DNA of 64,000 nucleotides from Streptomyces sp. PsTaAH-137 (GCF_003259365.1 NZ_QLLY01000009.1:61244-125243), one strand, 5' to 3'; shown: positions 1-8,854, counted from the stretch's first letter. Notes: a model not told the origin generated them from the sequence alone. A program made the numbers and translations.

Positions 1-1415
1 ATCCTCGCGATGAGCACACAGGCGTCGTCCTCGCGCTCACCGGAGCCGAACGCGTCGGTCACCACGCGCACGCACTCCTGCGCGTCGCGGGCCTGAGCGA
101 GGCGTGGGGCCAGTGCGAGCAGTCGGCCGGCCGCCGCCTTCTCGCCGCGCCGTGGCACGAGCGCGTCGGTGTGCAGCAGCAGCACGTCACCGCTGTGAAG
201 CCGTACGTCGGCCTGCTCGTACTCGGGACCGGAGGTGGCGCCGAGCAGCACGCCCCGAGGAGGCGTGAGCGCACGCCCCGTCCCGTCACGGAAGAGCAGC
301 GGGGCGGGGTGTCCCGCCTGCGCCCACGCCAGTGTGCGGTCCGCCGGGTCGTACCGACAGCACAGGGCGCTGCCGAGGGCGGGCCGTACGGCGTTGTCGA
401 GCAGGTGGCCGAGGCGGCCGAGGAGCTCGGCCGGCGGGGCGTCGCACACGGCCATGCCGCGGACGGCGCCGAGCAGCATCGCCATGCCGGAGGTGACGGC
501 GACGCCCTGTCCGGTGAGATCGCCGACGGTCAGCAGGGTCTTCCCGTCGGGCAGTTCCAGCGCGTCGTACCAGTTGCCGCCGGTCGGGGTGCCGGTGGAG
601 GAAGGGAGGTAGCGGGCCGCGACATGGAGACCGCCGGGGCCGCCGTGCGGGAGCCGCAGGGAGCCACGCCACGGCGGCAGCACGGCTTCCTGCAGCTCGA
701 CCGCGAGCCGGTGCTCGGTCTGCGCGATGTGCCGCTGGCGCTGGAGCGAGTCACGGGTCTCGCTCACCGCTCGCTGGCTGCGGCGCAGTTCGCTGACGTC
801 GCGCACGACCGCCCACATGGAGGCGGTCGAGCCGTCCGCGTCGAGCACGGGCTCGCCCATCATGTGCACCGCGCGCACGGTGTCGTCCGGGCGCACGATG
901 CGGAACTCGCCGTCGATGGGTTTGCCGTCGATCAGGCAGTCCGTGACCATCGCGGTCAGCTTGGGCTGGTCGTCGGCGTGCACCACGGCGGACAGCTCGT
1001 CGAGGGTCAGGGCGGGGGAGGCGGGGTCGCGGCCGAGGATCTCGTACAGCTCGCCGGACCAGTGGGCCTCGTCGGTCAGCAGGTTCCAGTCCGCGCTGCC
1101 GACGCGGGTGACCAGGGAGCCGCTGGGCGGCTCGGCGGCCGGACGCTGGGGCGGCACCCCGTTCCGCAGCGCCGGTCCCTCGCGCAGCTGTGCCAAGTGC
1201 CGGTCCAGATCGCTGAGTTGATGGACCGCCAGCTCGTACAGGGCGCGCTGCCAGCGGGCCTCGGGGGCGGTCTCGTCGGGTGCCGCGTCGACGGAGTCAC
1301 GGCGCACCGCGTCGACGTCACCGAGGAGCCGACGCGTCTGGTCGATCAGCGCGTCGACGGTGCCACGCTCCGGCGGCTGGCCGGCGGGGCGGTCCGCGAA
1401 GACATGGGGCGGCAT
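1..1415 (-). CDS. PAS-domain SpoIIE/PP2C phosphatase (3' end cut by window)
   Basis: This open frame starts at an ATG at 1415, preceded by GGAG six bases upstream, and runs off the left edge. The visible part is about 471 residues. After a hydrophilic N-terminal region, a PAS-type sensor domain sits at roughly residues 110-220 (core around EFRIVRPDD, then WAVVRDVSELRRS). It is followed by a PP2C/SpoIIE catalytic domain with the GNWYDALELPDG, VGDLTGQGVAVTSGMA, GHPAPLLFRDG and DDACVLIAR signatures. The metal-binding aspartates in GDLTGQG and REDDACV are present. In actinomycetes such proteins dephosphorylate anti-anti-sigma factors in partner-switching cascades. No partner gene is next to it here, so the target is unknown. 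The protein must be nearly complete, because the last PP2C motif is reached just before the edge. Confidence 0.88.
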   Translation of the reverse strand, partial: MPPHVFADRPAGQPPERGTVDALIDQTRRLLGDVDAVRRDSVDAAPDETAPEARWQRALYELAVHQLSDLDRHLAQLREGPALRNGVPPQRPAAEPPSGSLVTRVGSADWNLLTDEAHWSGELYEILGRDPASPALTLDELSAVVHADDQPKLTAMVTDCLIDGKPIDGEFRIVRPDDTVRAVHMMGEPVLDADGSTASMWAVVRDVSELRRSQRAVSETRDSLQRQRHIAQTEHRLAVELQEAVLPPWRGSLRLPHGGPGGLHVAARYLPSSTGTPTGGNWYDALELPDGKTLLTVGDLTGQGVAVTSGMAMLLGAVRGMAVCDAPPAELLGRLGHLLDNAVRPALGSALCCRYDPADRTLAWAQAGHPAPLLFRDGTGRALTPPRGVLLGATSGPEYEQADVRLHSGDVLLLHTDALVPRRGEKAAAGRLLALAPRLAQARDAQECVRVVTDAFGSGEREDDACVLIAR

Positions 1416-1732
1416 GACGAACTCCGATGCAGGCACGGGAACGGCCGAGGCGGACGGAAGGACCGCTAAAGACTCTGGCACAGGCCGCCTGGCCTCGTAA
1501 GGCATTTGGCCATACACGACGCGGTGGTGCTTCTGGCATATGCCCGAGTCCTTGCGATTCGTTCTACCGGGCGGCCTGGTCGAACGGGTGCCCGGTTGTG
1601 GCGTAGTTCCGGCCGGTCCGTGCCGTGCGGGGCGGGGAGCTCAAACGCGTAGCCGCCCTACGCCGGACGCGGTGCCGCCCGGCCCCCGTGTGGAAGGGGT
1701 CCGGGCGGCACGCATCGTTCGGGCCGGGGTCC
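1416..1732. other. intergenic region: PP2C promoter side and GH87 3' side
   Basis: These 317 bases separate the divergent-reading PP2C gene (promoter here, minus strand) from the 3' end of the first GH87 gene. I see no convincing coding region. The only clear structure is the hairpin at 1672-1711. Confidence 0.6.
1672..1711 (-). terminator. Rho-independent-like terminator of the GH87 genes
   Basis: GTGCCGCCCGG at 1672-1682 pairs perfectly with CCGGGCGGCAC at 1701-1711, and inner CCC/GGG pairs extend the stem. On the minus strand it begins about 22 bases after the stop codon of the GH87 gene at 1733. There is no clear U-tract, which is usual in Streptomyces. Confidence 0.7.
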
Positions 1733-4700
1733 TTACTGCCCCAGTCTGTTGCCGGGCACGGCCGCGGCGGCCTTCGTGGGAGACCCGTTGATGACGAACT
1801 GCGAGCCGGGCTCGATCAGCACGTCACCGTCGCGCGAGTCCTTGATCGTCACCCCGGACAGCGTGGCGCTGCCGCGGGCCCCGCTCATGGCGAGGATGCC
1901 GGAGCCGTTGACGGACTTGGAGATCGACACATTGCTGATGGCCACGTCCGGCATGGCGCCGCCACCCGTCTTGAACTGGATGCCGTCGTACGTCGAGTCC
2001 TGGATGTCGGTGTCCCGGATGGTGACGCCCGGGATGTTCTGACCCTGCGCGAACAGGGTGATCGCGCCGAACTCCTGGTCCTCGTTCCAGAACGCCCCGC
2101 CGGTGCGGTACAGGCCGTTGTTCGCGATCAGCGTCTGCCCGGAGAAGGGCAGCGGGTCGTGGTCGGTCGCGAGCATGATGCCGGGGTAGTTCGCGGTGTC
2201 GTAGACGAGGTTGTTCTCGATCTTGTTGCCGTAACCGCCGTACACCGCGATGCCGTTGGCCCGCCACGGCAGCTGCACCGTGTTGTTGCGGAAGACGTTG
2301 TCGTGCCCGATGTCGACCGAGGTGTCCTTCACGTACTTGTTGGCCCACACGGCGAGCGCGTCGTCGCCGGTGGTGCGGAACGACGAGTTGTAGACGCTCG
2401 AATTGCGGGTGCCGTTGGAGAAGTTGATGCCGTCGGCGTACGTGTCCCGGATCCGCATGCCGCTGAACTCCAGGCCGTCGGCCGGGCCCCACAGCTCCGG
2501 GATGTTGCTGTAGTCGCGGCCCACCCAGACGCCGACGTTGGCGTGCTCGATCCACACGTTGGAGATCTTGGTGTTCTTGCCGAAGCGGCCGTTGAGACCG
2601 ACGCCGCCCTCGGCGTTGCCGTCACCGCCGCGGATCGTGCCCGAGCCGAAGATCGCGATGTCGGAGATCTTGGTGTTGTCGTCGATGTCGAAGCCGAAGT
2701 TGCCCTCGTGCGGATGGTTGATGCCGCCCGCGTTCTGCGGCGCGGTCAGCGTGTAGAGCTGCGAGTGCCACATGCCGGCGCCCTTGATGGTGACGTCGCG
2801 GATGCCGACCTGGTTGTACTGGCCGCGGTTCAGCGGGTCGTCCGTGAGGATCTTCTGCTCCTGGCGCCACTGTCCTGCCGGGATCCACACGCAGGCGATG
2901 TCGCCGTTCTGGTCGGCGGTCACGGCCTTCTGGATCGCCGCAGTGTCGTCGTTGCCGTCGTTCGGCACCGCGCCGTACGCGGTGATCGAGGTGCACTCGG
3001 CGGGCTTGCTCGCCGGCGGAGCCACCTGCTCCAGGTCGACGAGGTCGAGGATGTAGTACGCGGCGTCGTCACCGGAGTCGCGCTGCAGCCGGAACTTCGT
3101 GCCCGCGGGATAGCTCTGCGCGAGCAGGGCGTGCGTCTCGTCGAAGAGGCGCCGTGCGTCACCGCCCGGGGTGTTGGTCAGACCCTCGGGGTCGTCCGTG
3201 TGTCCGTAGAGCCAGCTGTGCTTGGAGGACAGGTTCAGCTTCTGCACGAAGGTGCCGTTCGCGTACAGGCTGAGGGTCTTCTCCTGGCCGCCACCGCCGG
3301 CCGCGTCCGGGATGGAGTTGCGCACGACGATGGAGTTCGTCGCGTTCGTGGAGGTGAACTCCGCGTACTGGCCGGTGGAGTTGAGCCGCACCGACTTGCG
3401 GCCGGAGGACTCGGACGCGTAGTTGGTGTGGCCGAAGGTGCGCTTGGCGTCCGCCGTCAGGAGGGTGCCGGTGTAGGTGCCGTCCTCCAGCTCGTACTCG
3501 GTGTAGGGCACGGCCGCGCCGCGGCCCACCACGATCGAGCGCGCGAGGACGTTGTTGTTCTCGTTCGTCTCCGCGACCGTGTTGGTGGCGTCCGCGGTGG
3601 CGGTGAGGGTGGCGCCGCCGCTGGCCGCGGTCCAGGTGCCGGAGAGGGCGACGTCGGCGCTCGCACCCGCGGCGAGGGCGGGCGTCGTGCCGTTCAGCGT
3701 CGTGCCGCCCACCGTCAGACGGGTCACGGAACCGGCGGGCACCGCGCTGGTGCCGCGGTTGTGCACCTTCACCGAGAACGAGACGCTCGCGCCGACCGCG
3801 GGACTGGCCGGGTTCGACGTGATGCCGGTGACCTCCAGGTCGGGACCCGGGGTCTGGCCGACGGTCAGCTTGGTGTCGGCGGTGCGGCTGTTGTTGGTCT
3901 CGTCCTGCTCGTTGATCGCGTTGGTCGGGTCGACCAGCGCGGACACGGTGTAGCTGCCCTCGGCGCGCTTGCCGATGGTGACCGGCACCGTGGCCGACGC
4001 CCCGGCGGCGAGCGCGGGAACCGCCACGCTGCCGGCGACCGTCCCGCCGACGCTCACGTCCACGGTGGTCGCGGCGGCTGCCGCCGAACCGGTGTTGCGC
4101 ACCGTGGTGTTCACCTTGATCGAGTCGGCCTCACTGGGCTGCGCGGGATCCCAGGACAGGGCCGACACCGTCAGGTCGGGGTTCGGCGCCGGAGTGCCGT
4201 GCACCTCGAGCTCGGCCACCTGACCGCCGTAGCCCGCTGTGTTCGAGGAGAACTTCAGCTGGACGTCGGAGTAGCGCCCGGAGACCGGGATCGTCACGGT
4301 GTTCTGGTTGCCCGACGGGTTGAACGTGTAGTCGGCCTTCGCCTTGACCGAGCTGAACGCGCTCGCCGACGCCGCCCGCCCGAGCACCTCGATGCTCTGC
4401 GTGCGGGTGGCCCAGGCCGGGTCCGGGTTCAGCTTCAGGACGAGCGAGTCGAGGTCGGCGTCCGAGCCGAGCTTCACCGTGAGCGTCGACGGGCTGCCGC
4501 TCGCCTCCCAGTAGCTGCCCGTGCTGCCGTCGACGGCGTTCTTGGCGACGTAGTTCTGGATGGTCGACGACGCCTCGACCGGCTTGTTCAGGGCCAGGTT
4601 CGCACCGGCCGCCGAGGCGGTGGGAGCGGTGACGGGCAGCAGCCCGAGCGTGCCCAGCGCGGCGCCGAGCAGGACGGCGGTCAGCCGCCTGCCTCTCTGC

Positions 4701-4735
4701 CTGTCCCTCTGCCTGTCTCTCTGCCTGTGTCTCAC
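1733..4735 (-). CDS. Secreted GH87 alpha-1,3-glucanase (mutanase), multidomain
   Basis: The 1000-residue protein starts at GTG 4735, with AGAGGA seven bases upstream. A signal peptide ends near TASAAG (about residue 43). Domains in order: a discoidin/F5-8C-like module (about 45-178), two CARDB-like beta-sandwiches (about 185-295 and 300-400), a CBM6/35-like module (about 405-575), and a right-handed beta-helix from residue 580 starting with a pectate-lyase-3-like segment. In the helix, Asp768 (in ADGIN) is followed 23 and 24 residues later by Asp791-Asp792 (in TGDDALAVW). This reproduces the spacing of the three catalytic aspartates known for GH87 enzymes such as Agl-KA. GH87 enzymes cut alpha-1,3-glucan (mutan, fungal pseudonigeran). 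It lies downstream of the second GH87 gene on the same strand, 55 bases away. The n-region is oddly polar because of a 12-bp tandem repeat. Confidence 0.85.
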   Translation of the reverse strand: MRHRQRDRQRDRQRGRRLTAVLLGAALGTLGLLPVTAPTASAAGANLALNKPVEASSTIQNYVAKNAVDGSTGSYWEASGSPSTLTVKLGSDADLDSLVLKLNPDPAWATRTQSIEVLGRAASASAFSSVKAKADYTFNPSGNQNTVTIPVSGRYSDVQLKFSSNTAGYGGQVAELEVHGTPAPNPDLTVSALSWDPAQPSEADSIKVNTTVRNTGSAAAAATTVDVSVGGTVAGSVAVPALAAGASATVPVTIGKRAEGSYTVSALVDPTNAINEQDETNNSRTADTKLTVGQTPGPDLEVTGITSNPASPAVGASVSFSVKVHNRGTSAVPAGSVTRLTVGGTTLNGTTPALAAGASADVALSGTWTAASGGATLTATADATNTVAETNENNNVLARSIVVGRGAAVPYTEYELEDGTYTGTLLTADAKRTFGHTNYASESSGRKSVRLNSTGQYAEFTSTNATNSIVVRNSIPDAAGGGGQEKTLSLYANGTFVQKLNLSSKHSWLYGHTDDPEGLTNTPGGDARRLFDETHALLAQSYPAGTKFRLQRDSGDDAAYYILDLVDLEQVAPPASKPAECTSITAYGAVPNDGNDDTAAIQKAVTADQNGDIACVWIPAGQWRQEQKILTDDPLNRGQYNQVGIRDVTIKGAGMWHSQLYTLTAPQNAGGINHPHEGNFGFDIDDNTKISDIAIFGSGTIRGGDGNAEGGVGLNGRFGKNTKISNVWIEHANVGVWVGRDYSNIPELWGPADGLEFSGMRIRDTYADGINFSNGTRNSSVYNSSFRTTGDDALAVWANKYVKDTSVDIGHDNVFRNNTVQLPWRANGIAVYGGYGNKIENNLVYDTANYPGIMLATDHDPLPFSGQTLIANNGLYRTGGAFWNEDQEFGAITLFAQGQNIPGVTIRDTDIQDSTYDGIQFKTGGGAMPDVAISNVSISKSVNGSGILAMSGARGSATLSGVTIKDSRDGDVLIEPGSQFVINGSPTKAAAAVPGNRLGQ
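4694..4729 (-). repeat. three 12-bp tandem repeats in the signal-peptide n-region
   Basis: Three near-identical 12-mers of the type TCTCTGCCTGTC lie inside the 5' end of the GH87 gene. They encode repeated Arg-Gln-Arg-Asp blocks just after the start codon. The unit is a multiple of three, so gain or loss would keep the frame and change only the length and charge of the n-region. Confidence 0.85.
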
Positions 4736-4750
4736 GACGTGGTCCTCTCG

Positions 4751-4786
4751 ATACGGGGGATACGGGGGATACGGGGGATACGCGGG
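4751..4786. repeat. four 9-bp tandem repeats (ATACGGGGG)
   Basis: Three perfect ATACGGGGG units (4751-4777) and a fourth variant unit ATACGCGGG (4778-4786) fill most of the 55-base gap between the two GH87 genes. They are only a few bases upstream of the ribosome binding site of the downstream gene. Length variation here could affect its translation or read-through. Confidence 0.85.
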
Positions 4787-4790
4787 TGGT

Positions 4791-7013
4791 TCACTTCAGG
4801 TACGCCTCGACCTCGCTGAGCTGCGCGGCGGGCCAGCCCGTGTTGGCGGTCACCTGCACACGCAGCTGGCGGGTCGCGGGCGAGGAGTCGGGCAGGGTGA
4901 CGGTCACGGTGTTGCCGGTGGCCGGATCGAAGCGGTAGGCCTTCGACGCGGCCAGGGTGGTGAACGACGAGCCGTCGGTGCTGCCCAGCACCGAGAGGGT
5001 CTGGGTCCGCGCACCCCAGGCGGCCGACGGCGGCAGCTTGAGGACGACCCGCCGGACCGCCTGGGCCGAGCCGAGGTCGACGGTGAGCGCCTGCGGGAAG
5101 GCGTTGTTGGTCGACTCCCAGTACGAGTTCGCGTCGCCGTCGACCGCCTTGCCGGGCGTGTACACATCGGCCGAGCCGGTCGCGGTGGCCGGACGGCCCT
5201 GGGCGAGGTTGCGGGCCGGGTCGGGGTCCGGGTTGCCGGCGCCCGCCTGCGGCCAGGCCGAGCAGTTCGACCAGGTGCTGGACCAGCCGGAGTTGCCGCC
5301 GCCGTCGGTGAGCGTGAAGGTGCCGGAGCCGGACGGGTAGGGGCAGTTGTAGACGCCGGCCGCGCCGACCCCGGTGGCCTTCAGGTTGCTGATCTTCACC
5401 GCGCCGGGCGTCTCCGCCTGCACCACGACCGTGCCGACCTTGTCCACGGCCGACCCGTCGACGGTCACGTTCTTGACGGCCTTGCCGGTGCCGCTGCCCG
5501 AGACGAACTCGTAGGCGCTGTAGGGGCTGTCCTTGATCGTGGTGTTCGTGATGTTCACGGTCGCCTCGATGGCGCTGTCGTACGCGTCGACGCGCAGCGC
5601 GCCCATCGGATGGCCCCAGTTGGGGTTGATCGCGCCGGTGCGGACGAGCGTGTTCCCGGAGACCGTGATGGTGCCCGCGAGCGGGGAGAACGGGTCGAGG
5701 AACTTCTGGTTGGAGATCGCGATGCCGCTGCCGAGGGCGTTGGTGTCCTGGACCAGGTTGTCCTTGACGGTGATGTCGGTGCCGCCGTAGATCGCGATGC
5801 CGTTGGCGAGGTTGGGCTGCGAGATGGTGTTGCCGGAGAACGAGGAGCCGGTGTCCGCGCCGTTCAGCGACCACATGGCGAGCGAGTCGTCGCCCTGGTT
5901 GCGCAGGAAGTTGCCGCGGACCTGGACGCCGTGCGCGTTGCCGTTGAGGTTGAGGCCGTCGGCCGTGGTGTCGAGGATGCGGTTGTTCTCGGCGATCAGG
6001 TTGTCGTTGTTGCCGGTCAGCCAGAAGCCGCACTTGAGGTGCTGGATCCACATGCCGGAGACGGACGAGTTCGGGCCGAGGGAGCCGTTGACGAAGTTGT
6101 CCGGGTTGTTGTCGACGCGCTCGGTGACCTCACCGATGACGGCGAAGTCCTTGAGGCGCACCTTGCCCGCGGAGTTCGACTGGTTGATGAAGCGCGAGGA
6201 GTGCACCACCGAGTACCAGCTGCCCGCGCCCTGGAGCGTCACGTTCTCCACGCCGCTGAGTTCGGAGCCGAGCTTGAAGTCCCCGGCGGGGATCCACACC
6301 GTGCCGCCGCTGCCCTTGGCCGCGCTGATCGCGTCGCGGAAGGCCTGGGTCGAGTCCTGCTGACCGGTCGGGTCGGCGCCCTTGTCGACCACGGAGATCG
6401 CGCCGGAGGGCTTGGTGGCGGCGGCCGCTACCTGCTCGAAGTCGGCCACGTCCACGGTGACCTGGGTCGAGGCGGCCTCCAGCTTCACCGTGTCGCCCGC
6501 CTGGAGGTTCCGGCCGAGCAGGAGGCGCGCGTTGTCGAAGAAGTGGTGGGTCTTGGCGCCCGCGATCCAGGACGTGTCGACGTAGCTGTACTTGGAGGTG
6601 ACGGTGAGGGACCGGTCGAGCTTGGTGCCGTTCACGTACACCGCGAGGGAGCCGGACTGTCCGTCGGGCACGTTGTAGGCGACGTTCACGGCGTTGGCCG
6701 CCCCGGTCAGGGTGAACTGGACGCTCTGCCCGGCACTCAGCTTCACGGCCTGCCGGCCGGAGGCCTCGGAGGCGACGGTGCCCTGGGTGTAGTCGGGGCC
6801 GATCTTCTGGCCGCCGGTGACGGCGGACTCCGCCTCGTAGGAGGTGAAGGGGAGGGTGGCGCCCGCGGCGCTCGCGGCGGCGGACCGCTGTGGGGCCGCG
6901 TGCGCCGTCGAACCTCCGGCGCCGACCACGGCACTCACCAGGGCGACCGCGAGGGCGAGGACGGGGAGACGGCGCGAAGAGCGTGCTGGCGCGTGCATGA
7001 CATGCGGGTTCAT
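4791..7013 (-). CDS. Secreted GH87 alpha-1,3-glucanase paralogue
   Basis: I chose ATG 7013, with AGGAAGG upstream, over in-frame upstream codons that lack a site and would put a long tail before the signal peptide. The protein is 740 residues. After the signal peptide (ending near STAHAA) comes a CBM6/35-like domain with YEAES near its start. Next is a pectate-lyase-3-like and beta-helix catalytic region, and a C-terminal discoidin/F5-8C module begins at RNLAQGRPA. Asp352 (in ADGLN) and Asp375-Asp376 (in QGDDSLAMW) keep the same +23/+24 spacing as the neighbour and as GH87 catalytic residues. The carbohydrate-binding module order is shuffled relative to the neighbour, and CARDB domains are absent. 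The two enzymes probably act together on insoluble alpha-1,3-glucan. Confidence 0.83.
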   Translation of the reverse strand: MNPHVMHAPARSSRRLPVLALAVALVSAVVGAGGSTAHAAPQRSAAASAAGATLPFTSYEAESAVTGGQKIGPDYTQGTVASEASGRQAVKLSAGQSVQFTLTGAANAVNVAYNVPDGQSGSLAVYVNGTKLDRSLTVTSKYSYVDTSWIAGAKTHHFFDNARLLLGRNLQAGDTVKLEAASTQVTVDVADFEQVAAAATKPSGAISVVDKGADPTGQQDSTQAFRDAISAAKGSGGTVWIPAGDFKLGSELSGVENVTLQGAGSWYSVVHSSRFINQSNSAGKVRLKDFAVIGEVTERVDNNPDNFVNGSLGPNSSVSGMWIQHLKCGFWLTGNNDNLIAENNRILDTTADGLNLNGNAHGVQVRGNFLRNQGDDSLAMWSLNGADTGSSFSGNTISQPNLANGIAIYGGTDITVKDNLVQDTNALGSGIAISNQKFLDPFSPLAGTITVSGNTLVRTGAINPNWGHPMGALRVDAYDSAIEATVNITNTTIKDSPYSAYEFVSGSGTGKAVKNVTVDGSAVDKVGTVVVQAETPGAVKISNLKATGVGAAGVYNCPYPSGSGTFTLTDGGGNSGWSSTWSNCSAWPQAGAGNPDPDPARNLAQGRPATATGSADVYTPGKAVDGDANSYWESTNNAFPQALTVDLGSAQAVRRVVLKLPPSAAWGARTQTLSVLGSTDGSSFTTLAASKAYRFDPATGNTVTVTLPDSSPATRQLRVQVTANTGWPAAQLSEVEAYLK

Positions 7014-7171
7014 CTGCGGTGGGGGCCTTCCTGGTGGGGGTGGGGAGGTGGGGGTGAGGGTGGGGCCGATGGCGCGGAGATGCCTTCCGGGGGCCCGATC
7101 GGCGTCCCGGCCGCAGGCAGCGCTCACTCAAGCATCGCGACCAGAGGAGCACAAGATGTCGCGCAGAGACT

Positions 7172-7196
7172 GCAAATATTTGACAGCGTTGCGCAA
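7172..7196 (-). promoter_or_regulatory. candidate LacI/MalR-type operator, GH87 side
   Basis: GCAA occurs at 7172-7175 and 7193-7196, which is TTGC twice on the minus strand with starts 21 bp apart. The distal copy sits in the palindrome TTGCGCAA. The same 21-bp phasing occurs upstream of the binding-protein gene and of the LacI gene at 12646. The assignment is inferred from recurrence only. Confidence 0.5.
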
Positions 7197-7376
7197 TCGC
7201 TGACCAGGGACGGCAGTTGGTGCCGTCGTGGGCTTCGATGGACCGTTCGGTCGCGATCGCCGCCCGGCGGAGGATCGGGCTCCGCTCCCGGCGGGTGTGG
7301 GGCACGCGCCCCGGGCCTGGAGCGGTCCGGCACTGACGGCGCATCACCGATGAGCCGTCGTGATGCAGTCGTAATC

Positions 7377-7401
7377 TTGCAATTCTGGATTCGAATCTTG
7401 C
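7377..7401 (+). promoter_or_regulatory. candidate LacI/MalR-type operator, transporter side
   Basis: AATCTTGC appears twice, with TTGC starting at 7377 and 7398, 21 bp apart. The extended form TAATCTTGC at 7372-7380 is identical to a sequence just before the start codon of the LacI gene at 12646. Likely operator for the transporter operon. Confidence 0.55.
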
Positions 7402-7477
7402 GGTCATCTGTGCGCCGTCCTATCGTCACGTCTCGAATCAAGGGCAGTGCTTGGGCTTGACCCCTGGAGGAGCCGTA

Positions 7478-8812
7478 ATGAAGCCCCGTAACCTCGCGAT
7501 CCTTCTGACCACAGGTCTGGCACTCACTGCCACCGCCTGCGGCGGTGACTCGTCGGACGACGGAGCCGGAGGAAAGGTCAGCATCACCGTGGCCTGTCAG
7601 CCGGCGAAGACCGCGCCGAAGCAGCGCAAGGCATGGAACGACGACGTCGCCGCCTTCGAGAAGGCGCACCCGGACGTGAAGGTCAAGAGCACCGACCAGC
7701 AGCCGTGCTTCGACCCGAAGACGTTCGCGGCGAAGCTGGCCGGCGGGCAGATGGAGACCGTGTTCATGGTCCCCGTCACCAACTACGCGGACGTGATCTC
7801 CAAGCGGCAGGCGAAGGACATCACGGGCGACACCAAGTACGTGAAGAACTTCGGTGACATCAAGCAGAACGTGCGCGACATGGTCACCAAGGACGGCAAG
7901 GTCTACGGGATCCCGAACGTCAGCTACAGCGTCGGACTCGTCTACAACAGAGCCGTCTTCAAGAAGGCCGGCCTCGACCCCGACTCCCCGCCGAAGACGT
8001 GGGACGAGGTCCGCGCCGCCGCGAAGAAGATCGCCGGACTCGGCAAGGACTACGTCGGCTACGGCGAGTACGGCGGCGGCAACACCGGCGGCTGGCACTT
8101 CGCCCAGGCCATCTACAGCCGCGGCGGCGAGATGGTCACCGACCACAAGGCGGCCTTCAACAGCCCCGAGGGCAAGGCCGTGCTCCAGACGCTGCACGAC
8201 ATGCGCTGGAAGGACAACAGCACCGGCAGCAAGGTCAACATCGGCTGGGAGTCGCTGATGCAGCAGATGGCGGCCGGGAAGACGGGCATGATGCTCGGCG
8301 CCCCGGACGTCGTCACCGACGTGGTCCAGAAGTTCCAGGGCAAGGTCGACGACTACGGCATCACCGGGATCCCCGACGGCAAGGCGTCGCTGACCGGTGG
8401 CGAGGCGTACATGATCAACCCCAAGGCGAGCGCGGCGCAGACCAAGGCCGGCCTGGAGTGGATCGACTTCCAGTTCAACACGCCGGGCAAGGGCCGCTTC
8501 GACTTCGCCCGCGGCAAGGCCAACGGCGAGGCCGTGGGCGTGCCGAACAACGACTACATGGGTGACTCGGCCACCGGCAAGAAGCTCGCCGAGGAGCGCA
8601 AGGCGAACGCCAGCCTCCCGGTCGAGTACTACGAGCCGTACGTCGCGAACTCGACGTCGGTCGAGCCGAAGCTGGAGCCGGAGAAGGCGCAGGAGCTGTA
8701 CGCCGTCCTCGACGTCGCCATGTCGGCGGTCCTCACGCGGGAGAACGCGGACGTCGACCAGCTGCTCAAGGACGCCGAGTCCAAGGCGAACTCGATCCTC
8801 GCCAAGAGCTGA
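7478..8812 (+). CDS. ABC sugar-binding lipoprotein
   Basis: The start is ATG 7478, with GGAGGAG seven bases upstream; an upstream in-frame GTG region lacks a signal. The 444-residue protein has a lipoprotein signal with the lipidated Cys at about residue 21 (LTATAC). The rest is a family 1 extracellular solute-binding domain of the maltose/multiple-sugar type, with typical segments such as YGIPNVSYSVGLVYNRAVFKKAG and TGGEAYMINPKAS positions around 140-170 and 310-325. It heads a plus-strand operon with two permeases and a GH13 glucosidase. Given the divergent GH87 genes, the likely ligand is an oligosaccharide released from alpha-1,3-glucan (nigero-oligosaccharides); this is inference. Confidence 0.9.
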   Translation: MKPRNLAILLTTGLALTATACGGDSSDDGAGGKVSITVACQPAKTAPKQRKAWNDDVAAFEKAHPDVKVKSTDQQPCFDPKTFAAKLAGGQMETVFMVPVTNYADVISKRQAKDITGDTKYVKNFGDIKQNVRDMVTKDGKVYGIPNVSYSVGLVYNRAVFKKAGLDPDSPPKTWDEVRAAAKKIAGLGKDYVGYGEYGGGNTGGWHFAQAIYSRGGEMVTDHKAAFNSPEGKAVLQTLHDMRWKDNSTGSKVNIGWESLMQQMAAGKTGMMLGAPDVVTDVVQKFQGKVDDYGITGIPDGKASLTGGEAYMINPKASAAQTKAGLEWIDFQFNTPGKGRFDFARGKANGEAVGVPNNDYMGDSATGKKLAEERKANASLPVEYYEPYVANSTSVEPKLEPEKAQELYAVLDVAMSAVLTRENADVDQLLKDAESKANSILAKS

Positions 8813-8826
8813 CGGCACAAGGTCCC

Positions 8827-8854
8827 GGGGTGCCGCCCACCGTGGCGGCACCCC
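8827..8854 (+). terminator. intra-operon hairpin after the binding-protein gene
   Basis: GGGGTGCCGCC (8827-8837) pairs perfectly with GGCGGCACCCC (8844-8854), leaving a 6-base loop. It lies 15 bases after the binding-protein stop and 45 before the permease start. It probably attenuates transcription or protects the upstream message, giving more binding protein than permease. Confidence 0.7.

Larger units (their letters stand above)
7014..7477. promoter_or_regulatory. divergent control region between GH87 genes and sugar ABC operon
   Basis: This 464-base gap has no convincing gene. It must hold the promoters for the minus-strand GH87 pair and the plus-strand transporter operon. Two TTGC direct-repeat sites lie in it, one on each strand, and are listed separately. 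The stretch around 7170-7200 and 7366-7440 is noticeably less GC-rich than its surroundings, as expected for promoters. Confidence 0.6.

Noticed and set aside
171..1469. Long open frame antisense to the PP2C gene
   Set aside because: It is a high-GC shadow: no motif, low-complexity Arg/Gly/Val composition, while the minus strand carries clear PAS and PP2C motifs.
4751..4786. CRISPR-like array
   Set aside because: The repeats are only 9 bp, contiguous and without spacers; they are simple tandem repeats.
7014..7140. In-frame upstream start of GH87 paralogue 2
   Set aside because: It would place a 38-residue Pro-rich tail before the signal peptide; AGGAAGG precedes ATG 7013.
1625..7460. Very long plus-strand open frames across both GH87 genes (up to about 1060 codons)
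   Set aside because: They are antisense to genes with signal peptides, binding modules and catalytic residues; the translated products are Val/Arg/Gly-rich without family similarity.
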